Assembly: GCA_036365145.1 (NCBI GenBank)
Contig: JAEOAD010000024.1
Coordinates: 12,667,501-12,731,500 of the forward strand
Length of the DNA stretch: 64,000 bases
Direction of reading: 5' to 3'
Source: Orientallactaga sibirica
Taxonomy: Eukaryota; Chordata; Mammalia; Rodentia; Dipodidae
The position numbers and the translations under genes were made by a program. The notes beneath the pieces were generated by a model. It made no database searches and was not told where the DNA came from. It saw nothing but the letters and a program-made list of their open reading frames with translations. Every line of letters begins with the position of its first letter. Position 1 is the first letter of the stretch. Positions 1 to 11,001 of this stretch are shown here, piece after piece.

Positions 1-226
1 CATTCATTTCAGGGACAGAAACAGAAAGGCAGATAGAGAGAAAGAGACAAAGAGAGAGAAATTGAGAGAGAGAGAATGGGTGCACCAGGCCCTCTAGCCA
101 CTGCAAATGAACTGCAGATGCATATACCACCTTCTGCATCTGGCTTATGTGCGTACTGGAGAATTGAACCTGGATCCTTAGGTTACACAGGCAAACGCCT
201 TAACTGCTAAGCCATCTCTGCAGCCC
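1..226 (-). repeat. tRNA-derived SINE (B2/DIP-like), cut by window edge
   Basis: Read on the minus strand it begins GGGCTGCAGAGATGGCTTAG, which holds a pol III A-box-like segment, followed by a degenerate B box and the family core around CCAGATGCA and CATCTGCAG, and ends in a CT-rich 3' tract (GA-rich on the plus strand, about 1-75). The A-rich 3' end and any target duplication lie outside or at the window edge. This is the commonest repeat in the window. Confidence 0.88.
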
Positions 227-941
227 TTTTTTAGCTTTTTTTTTTTTTATTAGTTATGTAGATAGTGTGTTTACAGTCATGTTGGTACCATCGTTAGCCT
301 CCTCCTTGTCCTATAATGCTCAGAGATATTGCTTCTGCCCCATAACTGATGGCTTTTTTTGATACATTTGTCATCTTAACAACAGTGATGTGCCATCCAT
401 GTGATAGCGCATCATGACATGATACAGCTCCAGTAGCTATAGATATTAATTAATTAAAATGAAAATTCAATAAAATTTAAAATTAATTTTGTCACTTATG
501 TTTGCACCATGTCAAGTGCTCAATACTTACATGGCTACTGAATCAAATCATGCAGTGTTTTTGTCACCTGAGAAAGATCCTTGGAAATGCTTCAGGGCTA
601 AGTCAGTACAATTCAGTCTGAACTTGGATACATTTGTCATCATGGACCCTGAGACCCAGCACAAGAAGAGTCTTGAAGGCCACATTCTTGCTGCTTTGAA
701 GCACAGTGTGATGAAACCATATTCTTGGAGGGTGGTACAAAACACTCCAAATTTGCTAGCTCCTGCATATTTGAAAGCACCCTTAGTAGGCCAGGATAAT
801 TTTCTGATACTTCATATATAATTAATAGTGGTTAAGGAAATTTATGTGGCAACTGTTTCACAGAAGCTTGAATTCACACTTTCAATATTTAAAAAGGCTG
901 CTGTCACTGCTGGTAGGAATAAAATTAAATGCAACAGCTGC

Positions 942-943
<2 letters not shown>
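227..943. other. Unique-looking DNA with a possible old DNA-transposon scrap
   Basis: No gene is supported. Around 430-570 the order AATTTAAAATTAA, CAAGTGCTCAATA, TGGCTACTG, TGCAGTG resembles an ancient hAT-type MER repeat (the 'AGTGCTCAATAGCCACATG' kind), but it is too diverged to name. A 110-codon open frame (489-821) begins at TTG, has no recognised domain and follows no promoter or splice signal that I can see. Confidence 0.3.
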
Positions 944-975
<32 letters not shown>

Positions 976-1080
976 AAAAAACACATAGCATTTTATTTCT
1001 GCTTTGTCTTCCATCCTTGTAAATGTCAGAAATACAGAATAGAAATAAACCAATTTTTTGTGGCTTACCATTAGAGTCTT
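944..1080 (-). pseudogene. Possible 3' end of a processed retrocopy, source gene unknown
   Basis: A 31-base T run (944-974) is followed on the plus strand by TTTATT at 992-997. On the minus strand this is an AATAAA polyadenylation signal about 18 bases before a poly(A) tail, the arrangement of a retroposed mRNA end. No coding homology was recognised beyond it and no clear target duplication was found, so the other end of the insertion (placed nominally at 1080) is unknown. It could also be an L1 tail. Confidence 0.4.
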
Positions 1081-4000
1081 TTGAAAATGCATGTCTTTTC
1101 TTTTTTAACTAAATGGAAATTTCACTCATATCTAGATATCTAGTAGGAGGTTTTTCTTCCTTTGAACAGTGATACAAAGTGCACAGTTCTTAAATGTGTT
1201 TGGGAAAAGGAATGTGATAAGAATATCCACTTTATTTCCCTGTAACTTTTATGTTATTTTCTTTATTGGATTTTTCATCAAAGGATAATCAAGGACAATT
1301 TTGTAGGGATATATTTAAAAAAATCTATTTATTATAATTTTGAGACAATTCCAAGAAACTTCATTCTAGATTATTTTAAATTGACCAGGCTTTTAGCAAC
1401 AAAGGTCAGGTGTATTTTGCTAAGACATAAGTAGAAGTTGTTAGACATTCTACAATCACAACACTGAATTAATTGTAATGTTTCCTTTGCTCAAGTTATA
1501 TTGATACTATAAACTGGGATAGGGTAGTTGTACTTAGTTCTCACAAATCCCTCACAGTTGGCAAGCTTTACACTTTTATTTTTCATTATTACTGATTAAG
1601 AAGTATTTAATCTATGTTTAAATGCTTGGTTTGTGAGCAGTCAGCCAGTAGTAACTGTTCTAAATACAAATACTTAAGTATGAAAACTTAGTCAATAAGT
1701 ATGTATTATATGTCAGATCTTGTTTATGTCATTTTAAACAAAATCAAATTATTTAAATCTAAGCAGTGTTACCAGATTATAAGGAATTTCCTGATTAGAT
1801 TTCTCCAAGCTCACCATCACCTCACAACGTTATTAATCTAATCTTAGTCTAGCTGTCCCCAAGTCTTCTTTCTGGCATCACCATCCTTCTCTGGCATAAA
1901 AATCATCATGAAGAGGGTGATTTATCTGAATTAGTCCCAAAGTGATGGAATCCTTCCAAAATGTTTTTTTTTCCTTAACATACTATAACTAGTTAATTCC
2001 TTTCGTCATCTGCTTATCAATCTAAGTGAATCATAAAGTGAAACAAATTTCCATTGTAATGTAGAAAATTTAGGAAGAAGGCCCTCATGGGCTCCCCAGT
2101 CACAGGGGAAGTTGATGGAGACATTGGCAACTCCAGGGTTCAGGTGGGTTCAAGGCATGGGTAGAAGGAAGGCATAAGAGAGAAACCTGGCTGTTGTGCC
2201 CAAGAAAGTTCCTGCTTTTACAGAAAAGAAGCTGTTAAGTCATGATTCTTATCTCAACAAAGTACTATTCAAGTTAAAGGAAGAACTGTCCTTTAAAACC
2301 ATAGCTTTGTGTCCAACAATAATAATGGAAAACATTACAAAAATTATTTGCAGATATATTTTTAGTTCAGAACTATAACTCCAGTGAGACTAAAATAGAC
2401 AGTGGAACCTCATGTTTGCAGTCACTCCTGTCATGTTATAGGTTCTGCCAGTATTTATCACAGATTGCAACACCAGAGGAAAAAATAATCCCTGAGTATA
2501 TAGAAATAGCATCTGGTATTTACCATTCATATTGAGAAACTTCATGCATCTTTACAAATCCACAGAGAAAATATAAATGAGTGATTTAACATTAGTTGAA
2601 GTTAAATTTATCCTAGTTTACAAGCAAAAACTTAATATTTTATTTTAGGCTCTAATACCCTTTGTAAATAAGCATCCTTGGGCAGCTGGGACTAATAGCA
2701 CACCACTGTCCACTACATCACACAGATGCTAAAATCAACAATTTTCTAAAATTTGTTATATATTTTTATATTAATCTACACCATAAATTTTATTCCCATT
2801 CATCTTTGAGAACATCATTCAGATCAAAATCTCAACTATTGCTTATCTGTAGCACGTTTTCTACATCTCACTGAACCTGTCTGGGTAAGTTAAAACCAAC
2901 CCGTCCTAACTCCTAACCTTGATGATCATGTTAGTTTATCCTGAATGATTTCGCTGAGGTTAATATCAATTATAACAAACAATGTTGCCAGAATGTTTAT
3001 TTAGAACTAAAACATGACTTGGAACATGTGTCTCCCCTGCTTAGCATCCTGACCCAATCTTGTCCTGATCTGACCATTGCTGCATATCTGATGTCACTTT
3101 CCACCCACAACCAAGGCATCTTCCAAGGCAGCCTAGAGTAAGCACCTCTAAAGTTGCCTGCTCTTATACAGCTGTATATTTGAATTTATCTTTCCACCTT
3201 GCACAGGTAACTCTAGATTTTTTTCGGGAATTAATTTAAATTCTATTTCATATTCTTAATCTTTCTTCAATATGCTTCCTTTAAAAAGTCTCCAAGAGAC
3301 TTTTGTTGTCATTGTTATTGCACAAACCCATTTCTTGTGACCTCACTTTCATTATTGACCAGAATTATCCATTTTATGGTCTCCCTTGATCCAATTAAAC
3401 ACCTTGTCTGCAGCATTTAGACTATATTTTTGCTATGGCCAAAGCTCTAAACAAATTTTCTAGTAGTTTGCAAAGAATTTTCATTATTTTTCTAAACACA
3501 AAAGTAATCAAAAGAGAAATATAAGCATCTTTAGAGGCACTAATGTAATCTATTTCTGAATCCTTCACAGAGGTGACTTTAATCTAACATCCTGAGATAT
3601 ACACTATCATGTTTCCTATTCTGCTCAAGGTCAAAAGGAGTTGATGTTTTAAGGTAGTTTGGCATCCTACTTGTATCTGTTTAGTGAGATTTAGTCAATA
3701 CAGTAGGAAGAATCATTAGTTATTCAAGGTAAAACTTTCAAAAGATTGTGACTAAGACACATTGACCTTCTCAGTATCAGAAAATGCTCCCTGGCTCCCA
3801 TGTTCTTTTAAATATAATTTGTCTCAACTGCCTAAACTAAAGCAGAACTATCACTCAATCCCCTTAGTCAAAAGGGTAAATCTTAATTGCAGAACTTAAA
3901 ACCTCACAATTAAAAGCTGGCTGCTACTTAAAGCCAACACAAACACAGGAATAGAAGCTGTTGCATACAAATTAGATTTCTTGACATCTTTATAATTCTG

Positions 4001-4242
4001 AAGGATACTCGAAAGCGTAGACTATTTTTATGCTTTGTGTGTTTTCATAAGGTGGACTAAAATGGACATTTGTTACACATTTGAAAAAGCTTTGTTGTTC
4101 AGTACTTAGTAATAACTGCATTAAAATCCTTTATCTAGTGAAGTATTCATAATATACATCAAACAGAACATATGTGATAAATATGTTTCCGTTCATGCTG
4201 AAAATGTGGGAAAGAAGTTATGTCTACATTTTTCAGTTGTTT
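1081..4242. other. AT-rich non-coding DNA, nothing assigned
   Basis: No gene, RNA or young repeat is seen. A stretch near 3030-3180 (TAGCATCCTGACCCAATC, then a CT/CA-rich run) is faintly L2-like but too weak to call. Open frames here are under 65 codons and look like chance. Confidence 0.5.
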
Positions 4243-4562
4243 GTGGTGTGTGTCTGTGTGTCTGTGTGTCCTCGCATGCGTGCGCGTGCATTGGGCGCAC
4301 ATGCGAAGGCCAGAGGAGAACGCTGGGTATCACTCTTCCATCTTTACTTCTCTGAGGGGAAAAAAGCCTCTCACTTACCCTGGTGCTTGGCATTTTTCAG
4401 TTACACTGCCAGAACAGGGAGTCCCAGTGGTTCTCTTGTCTCCTGTCCCCTTAATACTGTGGTTTACAAGCATGTGAAGCCATGCCCATCTTCTAAACAA
4501 GGTGTTGGAGATTAAAAACCAATCCTTATACTTGTGTAGCAAGCACTCTTACTATCCCCAAG
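4243..4562 (-). repeat. Old rodent B3/B4-type SINE composite, diverged
   Basis: A TG-rich start (4246-4300) is followed by GAAGGCCAGAGGAGAACG, then by a diverged body with TTTACAAGCATGTGAAGCCA, and finally GCAAGCACTCTTACTATCCC. Read on the minus strand this is a degraded tRNA-like head and a CA-rich tail, as in rodent B3/B4 elements. The frames overlapping it (4174-4515 plus, 4193-4393 minus) are therefore not taken as genes. Confidence 0.55.
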
Positions 4563-6743
4563 AATCGCGTAACATTATTGAACATACACACTTTTGAAAT
4601 TAAAAAGAAATTGTGTCACACTAATTTATAAACTTAACAAAAAAGCCAATTAAAAATACCAACAAAATAAGAAAAGAAATGAGTATCATTTACTGCTACA
4701 AATAAAATTACATTGATTTCCTACTCCTAAACCAAATCGTTCTGTCTTCTACATGATACATAGTCTTATTTGCTAACATTACAGCTAGATATATGTGTTA
4801 AAATCATATATATCTTCATCACCAAACTTACGAGACATATGAGTATAGAAACCTGACAGTAAGGACATAAAATGTGGTGAGGTAATATAATTAAGGATTA
4901 ACTAATATAAAGACCCCAGCTTTAAAAAGTTAAAGAGGGAAAGAAACAGATAGAACCCCCTCACTTTAATTAATTTCAGTTTTTGAATTTTGATTCCCTA
5001 AAGTACAGTGTTCTTAGGAAACAGAGCAACAAGTGGTGCAGGATGGATAGTTTTCTAATATTCCCATAGTAGTGATTGTAGTGGGCGTGTTACTGAAAGA
5101 AAAAGAAAACTGAATTACACAGTCAAGAATAGAAAGAGCTGATTTCCAAATGTGCAGAGAGTGAAAATTGTGATACAAGAACAACCTTGATATAGTGAGG
5201 ATTGAATGACAAGTACTGTAGAAGATACTTCCATTTTGTATTCCAGTGCCCAGTGACTCTGGAAGCTATACCAAGATTCTATTGCGGGGTCACACCCCAG
5301 ACTATGTGCATTGTGTTTTTTTAAATGTTATTATTTACAAAATGTCCTCAATCTTAAAGAATCAATCCATTTATAGTTTAAGAAATGAAAATGGCATGTC
5401 AGAAAGCATCATTTGAATTTAGGTTTATCTAATTTATATAAAGCAAAATTCTTTTTCTGACACTTTGCTTAAAATGTAGTCATTTAACAGGGTATTTTTT
5501 TACATGTGCAATTACAAATATAACAAAATAATGAATTCAGTTGAGTACTAAGATCTGTAACAAATTTTTAGATTTGGGGAAAATTTATTTTAACATGGTT
5601 TCTTTTACGAAGAAACAAGTTTCATTCCCAAAGAAACTTTATTTAGGTGTAAGTAATAAAAGATCACCCAGATATACTATGGACTCAAATAACTTGTATA
5701 TTCTGAGTAGGAAGAGAAAATGCTATGAATTTTCCTGTGAAAAATGATTGAGGAAAATAAACTGATCTCATCTTTCAGCACAATGATATCAAAAAGCTCA
5801 TATAGCTTCTACTTCATTATTTTTAGCAAAATGTTCTATGTTACAGTCACTAGTGAAGTACACAGTAACATAAATAACTTAAATTAAACTACACTTGTCA
5901 AAATAAATGAACAAGTAGGTTTTATGATGCAGTACATTTTATGATGCCCTTGGTTCTTTAATTTATATATTTTGCTTAGTTGCTAATTTCCAAAATACTA
6001 TAATCTGTGATGGCTCTTGTTCTCATTATGATAGATCACTGATGTCCTAGTTCAATAGGAAAATCTATATGTTGAATTCTAAAAAAAATTCACTATGAAT
6101 AACATCCTGTAGATAATTTAAGATATGTTCTTTTGAAATAAATAGGAGAACTTATTCTTCTTTCTTCCATACTAACTCAAACATTCTATGCCTTAAATAA
6201 GCTTTCTGAATATATTTGACAAACGAGATTTTTCCCAATTTATTAATGTTGTCCCAATATATTTGACATATTACTGTTTGAATATGTAATATATTCACAT
6301 TTAATGTTTTATTTGGGATAGATACAATAAAAATATCAAGAGAATACACAGAATTATTACATGATAAAACAAATACAAGAATCACTTTAAACACTAGTTA
6401 TATAAAACTGCAAAATGTATAACTGACATTGCAGCAATGAAATCTAAATCATAACACAGACTGAAAATAAAACCAAGTTTCCATGAAATAGAATATCACC
6501 TGAAATTAACACAACTTCTAAATAGTAGATATGACCTATCAATTTTTATGTCATAGATTATGAACTAATAACAGAAAAATAGAGCTATCTCAGGTGTATT
6601 TCCTCCATAAACCACTAGTTTACTAAGTAGTTTGTGATTAAATTATTAGGCTTTTGACACCTATGTATGAATCTAACCAAACTCCATGAATCCATAAATA
6701 ATTTCATGAAAAACATTAGTGATGATTCTTATGCATCAGGTTT
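4563..6743. other. AT-rich non-coding DNA, nothing assigned
   Basis: No recognisable gene or repeat. The frames at 5541-5747 and 6152-6394 have very AT-biased composition and no known motif. Confidence 0.5.
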
Positions 6744-6778
6744 GGGTTTTGTTTTCTTTTTCTTTTCTTTCTTTTTTC

Positions 6779-6811
<33 letters not shown>

Positions 6812-7086
6812 TTTGGATGTAAGCCTACCAGACTGTCCCTTTTTGCTATGAAAGGGAGTGAAAGTGAGAGCTCCCATCGGTGCAGAAAGAGAGAGAGAAA
6901 GAGAGAGAATTGGTCTGCCAGGGCCTCCAGCCACTGCAATCAAACTCCAGATGTGTGCACACATTGTGACTTTGCACATTTGTGCTGCTTTGTGCATCTG
7001 GATTACATGGGTCCTGGAGAGTGGGACAAGATTCCTCAGACTTTGCAGGCAAGTGCCTTAACCACTATGCAATCTCTCCAGCCCAA
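6744..7086 (-). repeat. tRNA-derived SINE, long subtype with extra middle and tail
   Basis: Minus-strand element ending in a pyrimidine/T tract on the plus strand (6751-6814). Between the CCAGATGCA core and the ATCTGGAG core it has about 30 extra bases (around 6955-6990), and its 3' end carries an AGTCTGGTAGGCTTACATCC tail instead of a simple AAATAAAT tail. It is flanked by a near-perfect duplication, GCATCAGGTTT (6733-6743) and GCATGAGGTTT (7087-7097). Shares both oddities with the element at 36493. Confidence 0.85.
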
Positions 7087-7097
7087 GCATGAGGTTT

Positions 7098-7540
7098 TTG
7101 AAGCCACCCATTTTTCTCTCCTTCTGAATTTCTGATGTCTCATCTCCAATCTTGCTTGATAAAAAAAGTCACAAAAAACATTGATCTACCAAACCACAGT
7201 AAAATGGAGTAATGAATACTTACATATGGAAAGCAAATAAGTTAATATTTGTCAGACTATTTTTAGAAACAATAAATTGTTATATAAGCTATTACAAGTT
7301 TTTTAAGCCAGTGTTTTTTTTTATTAAAAACAGACCTTAAGCACTTTTTAAATTAAACCAGAATGAGCCAAATTTTCCTTTTATCCTTCTTCAGTCTTAC
7401 TAATTTTTCCTCATATGTGTGAAATCTTTCAAAAACTAACTTGTAAATTAATTTCCCTGGAACTAATACAAATTGTATTCACATTCCTAATAATAATTTC
7501 AAGAATTAGAAAAATCTTCCTTTTTTATGTATTTTTTTCC
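7098..7540. other. AT-rich non-coding DNA, nothing assigned
   Basis: No gene or repeat recognised; contains short T runs. Confidence 0.5.
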
Positions 7541-7693
7541 TTTCTTTTTTGGTTTGTTAAGATAGGGTCTCACTCTAGCCCAAGCTGACCTTGAATTCAC
7601 TATTTAGTCTCAGGGTAGCCTCAAACTCACAGCAACCTGCTACCTCTACCTCCTGAGTGCTGGGATTAAAGATATGAGCCACCACACCTGCCT
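7541..7693 (-). repeat. B1 SINE (7SL-derived)
   Basis: On the plus strand it shows TAGGGTCTCACTCTAGCCC, then GTGCTGGGATTAAAG, then GCCACCACACCTGCC, the reverse of a B1. The right half (CTATTTAGTCTCAGGGTAGC) is the Dipodoid-looking variant seen in all younger B1 copies here. Confidence 0.9.
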
Positions 7694-7752
7694 CCATTTT
7701 TAATGTTTCCACTGATTGATACGTTAGTGACATTTTCCAATGAATTAAGCTC

Positions 7753-7754
<2 letters not shown>

Positions 7755-7794
<40 letters not shown>

Positions 7795-7831
7795 GCATAA
7801 AGCAGCAATTTATTTATATTTTACAAACTAA

Positions 7832-7916
<85 letters not shown>

Positions 7917-7988
7917 GAGAGACAGAGAGAGAGAGACAGAGAGAGAGAGAGACAGAGAGAGGGAGGTTAGGGAGGGAGAGGGAGAGAG
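7755..7988. repeat. Compound microsatellite: (CA)n, (TA)n, (GA)n
   Basis: (CA)18 at 7755-7790, then 43 bases of unique sequence, then (AT)n at 7834-7874 running directly into a GA tract to about 7988 with periodic GACAGAGA interruptions. The interruption period (about 14 bases) suggests expansion of a larger unit. A frame on the minus strand (7575-7808) encodes only repeat and is rejected. Confidence 0.95.
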
Positions 7989-8019
7989 TCAGGATTGACA
8001 TCTGTCAGTAATTCACTAC

Positions 8020-8530
8020 ATTGGCAAACAAAAGGAAAGAAGTCTATGTATGTTCTCTAGATCTTTTAGAGACATGGAATTGTTTCTGTGGCCACGTACA
8101 TAATAAATCAACAACAACAACAAAATGACATTGTAGACATCAAGGGAATGGGTACTGTTCAGAAAAGAAAACCTCACAAATGTTACCATGGCAAAACTGG
8201 AAGGAATTACAATGTTATCCAGCATGCTATTGGCATTCTTGTAAACAAACAAGTTAAGGGCAAGGTTCTTGCCAAGAGAGTTTAATGTGTCTATTGAGCA
8301 TATTAAGCACTCTAAGAGCCAAGTTGGCTTTCTAAAGTGAAGGAAGAAAAATGATCAGAAGAAGAAGCCCAAGAGAAAACTACTGGATGAAGCTGAAGCG
8401 CCAGCCCATCCCACAAAAGCAGCAGTCTTAGGAAAATCAAAGGAAAGGAAGCTGAACTGCTGAAATCCATCCTCTATGAAATTTTCAGAACAGTGATTAC
8501 AAAACAAAATCAAAGACCTCTGCATACGTA
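8020..8530 (+). pseudogene. RPL21: Processed pseudogene of ribosomal protein L21
   Basis: The conceptual translation contains [13 protein letters not shown], then [11 protein letters not shown], then NKQVKGK, which are hallmark stretches of RPL21, a 160-residue protein of the large ribosomal subunit. Homology starts at the initiator position (ATG now ATT, 8020) and runs to the C-terminal region near 8488, with no introns. It then continues into a 3' UTR including AAAGACCTCTG, with the polyadenylation signal corrupted to AATCAAA. The copy is dead: start codon lost, several bases missing near 8040-8045, the stretch after ATYI replaced by a (CAA)5 run at 8110-8124, and an inserted base after AKR creating a stop near 8283. 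No promoter or neighbouring gene is involved. The intronless body and A-rich end show origin by retroposition. Confidence 0.93.

Positions 8531-8533
<3 letters not shown>

Positions 8534-8569
<36 letters not shown>
8534..8569. repeat. (AT)n microsatellite at the pseudogene's 3' end
   Basis: Eighteen AT dinucleotides start directly after GTAAAA, exactly where the RPL21 copy should carry its poly(A) tail. Likely grown from the tail. Confidence 0.95.
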
Positions 8570-8572
<3 letters not shown>

Positions 8573-8631
8573 CCAATCTCTAAGGCATGAATTGAATAGT
8601 CCACAATCCTTGCTCTCCAACTGACTTTCTT

Positions 8632-8843
8632 TTTGAAATATTTTATTTATTTGAGAGAGAGAAAGAAGCCCAGGGAGAAGAAGAGAGAATTGACAAGCCA
8701 GGAGGGCCTCTAGCCACTGCAAAGGAACTCCAGACACATATGCCACCTTATGCAACTGGTTACATGGGTACTAGAGAATCGAGCCTGGGTCCTTAGGCTT
8801 TGCAGGAATGCACCTCAACCACTAAGCTGTCTTTCCAGCCCTT
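8632..8843 (-). repeat. tRNA-derived SINE with perfect 14-bp target duplication
   Basis: Plus strand reads ATTTTATTTATTTGAGAGAG at the tail and ends CTGTCTTTCCAGCCC. CAACTGACTTTCTT occurs at 8618-8631 and again at 8844-8857, marking the exact insertion boundaries. Confidence 0.95.
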
Positions 8844-8857
8844 CAACTGACTTTCTT

Positions 8858-9239
8858 ACAGAGCTCATCACCTAGTATAGTCTCCATATATTACCCTTTC
8901 ATTACTGTTTGTTGTCTACATTGAAAAACCTAGAGCTAATGAAATGTGTACTTTTACTGCTCTTTAGTTTAATAAACTTCTCTTAAAAGATCTGTATTTT
9001 TCCCTAACTCAATGAGTGCCAAATAAAGATATTCCAAAATTAACTACTGCAATCATTAGCAGAAGATAGGTCAGAGGCAGTGATGGGTCATCAAGGAGGC
9101 ACAATAATCATAGCAACATAGGGTAAGTAACTGTTCCCTGCTGTCTACCTGCAAATGACTAAAGCATTCAATATGTATGACCTACCATTGTGGATTTTAT
9201 GCATGCTGTATATTAACCAATCCGATCTATATTACTGTT
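8858..9239. other. Non-coding DNA, nothing assigned
   Basis: No gene or repeat recognised. Confidence 0.5.
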
Positions 9240-9249
9240 ATCTTGGCAT

Positions 9250-9415
9250 ATTTTTTTTTTGTTGTTGTTTTGTTTTTCGAGGTAGGGTTTCACTCTAGCT
9301 CAGGCTGACCTGGAATTCACTATGTATTCTCAGGGTGGCCTCAAACTCATGGTGATCCTCCTACCTCTGCCTCCCGAGTGCTGGGATTAAAGGCATGCGC
9401 CACCACGTCCGGCTC
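9250..9415 (-). repeat. B1 SINE with 10-bp target duplication
   Basis: TTTTTCGAGGTAGGGTTTCA ... GCCACCACGTCCGGCT is a well-preserved B1 read backwards. ATCTTGGCAT flanks it at 9240-9249 and 9416-9425. Confidence 0.95.
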
Positions 9416-9425
9416 ATCTTGGCAT

Positions 9426-9825
9426 TTTTTTTCTCATAAGAAGATATTAAAGATGTGTGATACAAAAAAAAAGGAGTCCCCTAAAAAATACTATGTTTCC
9501 ATTGTCATGACCAAATTTCTAATTCAGAGATCTGTATCGCCTAAACCATGGCATCGTAAAGGGTTTTTTTTTTTTTTTGCTTGTTTGTTTGTTTGTTTTT
9601 TTAACCTTGTTACCCATGTTTTTCCTGAGAAACAAGTATGCCATACTGACTAGGGAGATATATAAAATTGATATACAAATCATTTACTGATAATAACTCA
9701 TAAAGTAATACATTTCAAACCAACTCATTGGATTACACCTAATTTTAACATTTAACAATGTCAAAAGTAAATTTGCATTCTTAAAAGATGGGTTTATTTA
9801 GTTTTACATAAGGAATTAAAAATTA
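9426..9825. other. Non-coding DNA with a T-rich tract
   Basis: Contains T-rich (TTTG)n sequence at about 9558-9602 and nothing else recognised. The frame at 9378-9653 begins inside the B1 and runs through the T tract, so it is not a gene. Confidence 0.5.
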
Positions 9826-10017
9826 GGGCTGGAAAGATAGTTCAGTGGTCAAAAGTTCTGGCTTGCAAAGCCTGGGAGCCTGGGTATGAACACTCAGTAC
9901 CTACTTAAAGCCAGAAGTACAAAGTTGCATATGCATCTGGGGTTTATTTGAAGAGGCAGGAGGCACTGGTGCAGCCATTTCTTCACTTTCTCTCTAGCTT
10001 TTAAATAAATTTAGAAA
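9826..10017 (+). repeat. tRNA-derived SINE, diverged
   Basis: Begins GGGCTGGAAAGATAGTTCAG, has ATATGCATCTGGGG and GGCACTGGTGCAGCCATT, and ends TTTAAATAAATT. More diverged than the copies at 8632 or 14349, so probably older. Confidence 0.85.
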
Positions 10018-10714
10018 TTCAAACTTGACTGAATATTTGGTATGCCAGGATGTAGAGCATCTTCTAATTTTTTCAATATTGGTTATTACTTCAAAATTAT
10101 TGTTATCACTGCTGAGAACAAATCTTTACATAAATATGTAATACAAAATGGAAGAAGAATGTTAAGGGTAATTTGAGGAAATATTGGAAATCATGTTCTA
10201 GTCAAAAGTCAAAAATCCTATAATAATTTCTTTATGAAAGTCAAGTAATAAATTCAAATAATTTTTCTTATCAAACTTTCTAACAGTATGATCTAAGGAT
10301 ATACTCATTTGAGACATGATTGTTGGAAAATAATAAGTCTTTGTTTCCCATAATTATACCACCATGTTTTTACAAGAGCAGAAAACCTTTTATGTGTGAT
10401 AAACACACTATAATTTATAACATACAATAGTCTGTGTCAAGGTGTTTTAAGCAGGGCTCACTAGAGTAGTGTGGTGAGAAAATGTGTGTAGGGCAAAGTG
10501 CACATGCACAATGTGTGTTCAGAATTGAGCCTGTTGTGAAATCACACAAGGCAACAAAGGCAAACATTGTCAGAAACATCTCTGATTCATTTCACATTTG
10601 ATTTTCAATTTATATCAGCTAATTAAATAATCAGAAACCTTTTATTATTACAAAAGTTTTCATTATTCCCATAGCCAGTTATACTCTTGGGTCTCAACCC
10701 ATAGTTTAAAAAGG
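10018..10714. other. AT-rich non-coding DNA, nothing assigned
   Basis: No gene or repeat recognised. Confidence 0.5.
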
Positions 10715-10906
10715 TGAGCTGGAAAGATAGTTTAGCAGTCAAGGCACCTGCATGTGAAGCCCAAGACTGCTTGTTCAAATCTCCAGGTCCCATGTATAGC
10801 CAGAAGCAAAAGTGATGCAACAGTGTAATGTCACACATGCACACAAGGGGGTGTATGCATCTGGAGTTCATTCACAGTGGCTGAAAACGCCCTGGAGAGC
10901 ACACAT

Positions 10907-10966
<60 letters not shown>

Positions 10967-11001
10967 ATCTCTCAGATTAAAAAAAAAAAAAAAAAAAAAA
11001 A
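10715..11001 (+). repeat. tRNA-derived SINE with long (CT)n and poly(A)
   Basis: Head GTGAGCTGGAAAGATAGTTT, enlarged middle (ATGTCACACATGCACACAAG) as in the copies at 6744 and 36493, then CT repeats at about 10909-10960 and an A run at 10979-11001. It lacks the extra 3' tail found in those two copies. Confidence 0.9.

Noticed and set aside
489..821. 110-codon open frame
   Set aside because: Starts at TTG, has no recognised domain, lies beside a probable old transposon scrap, and nothing like a promoter, splice site or poly(A) signal goes with it.
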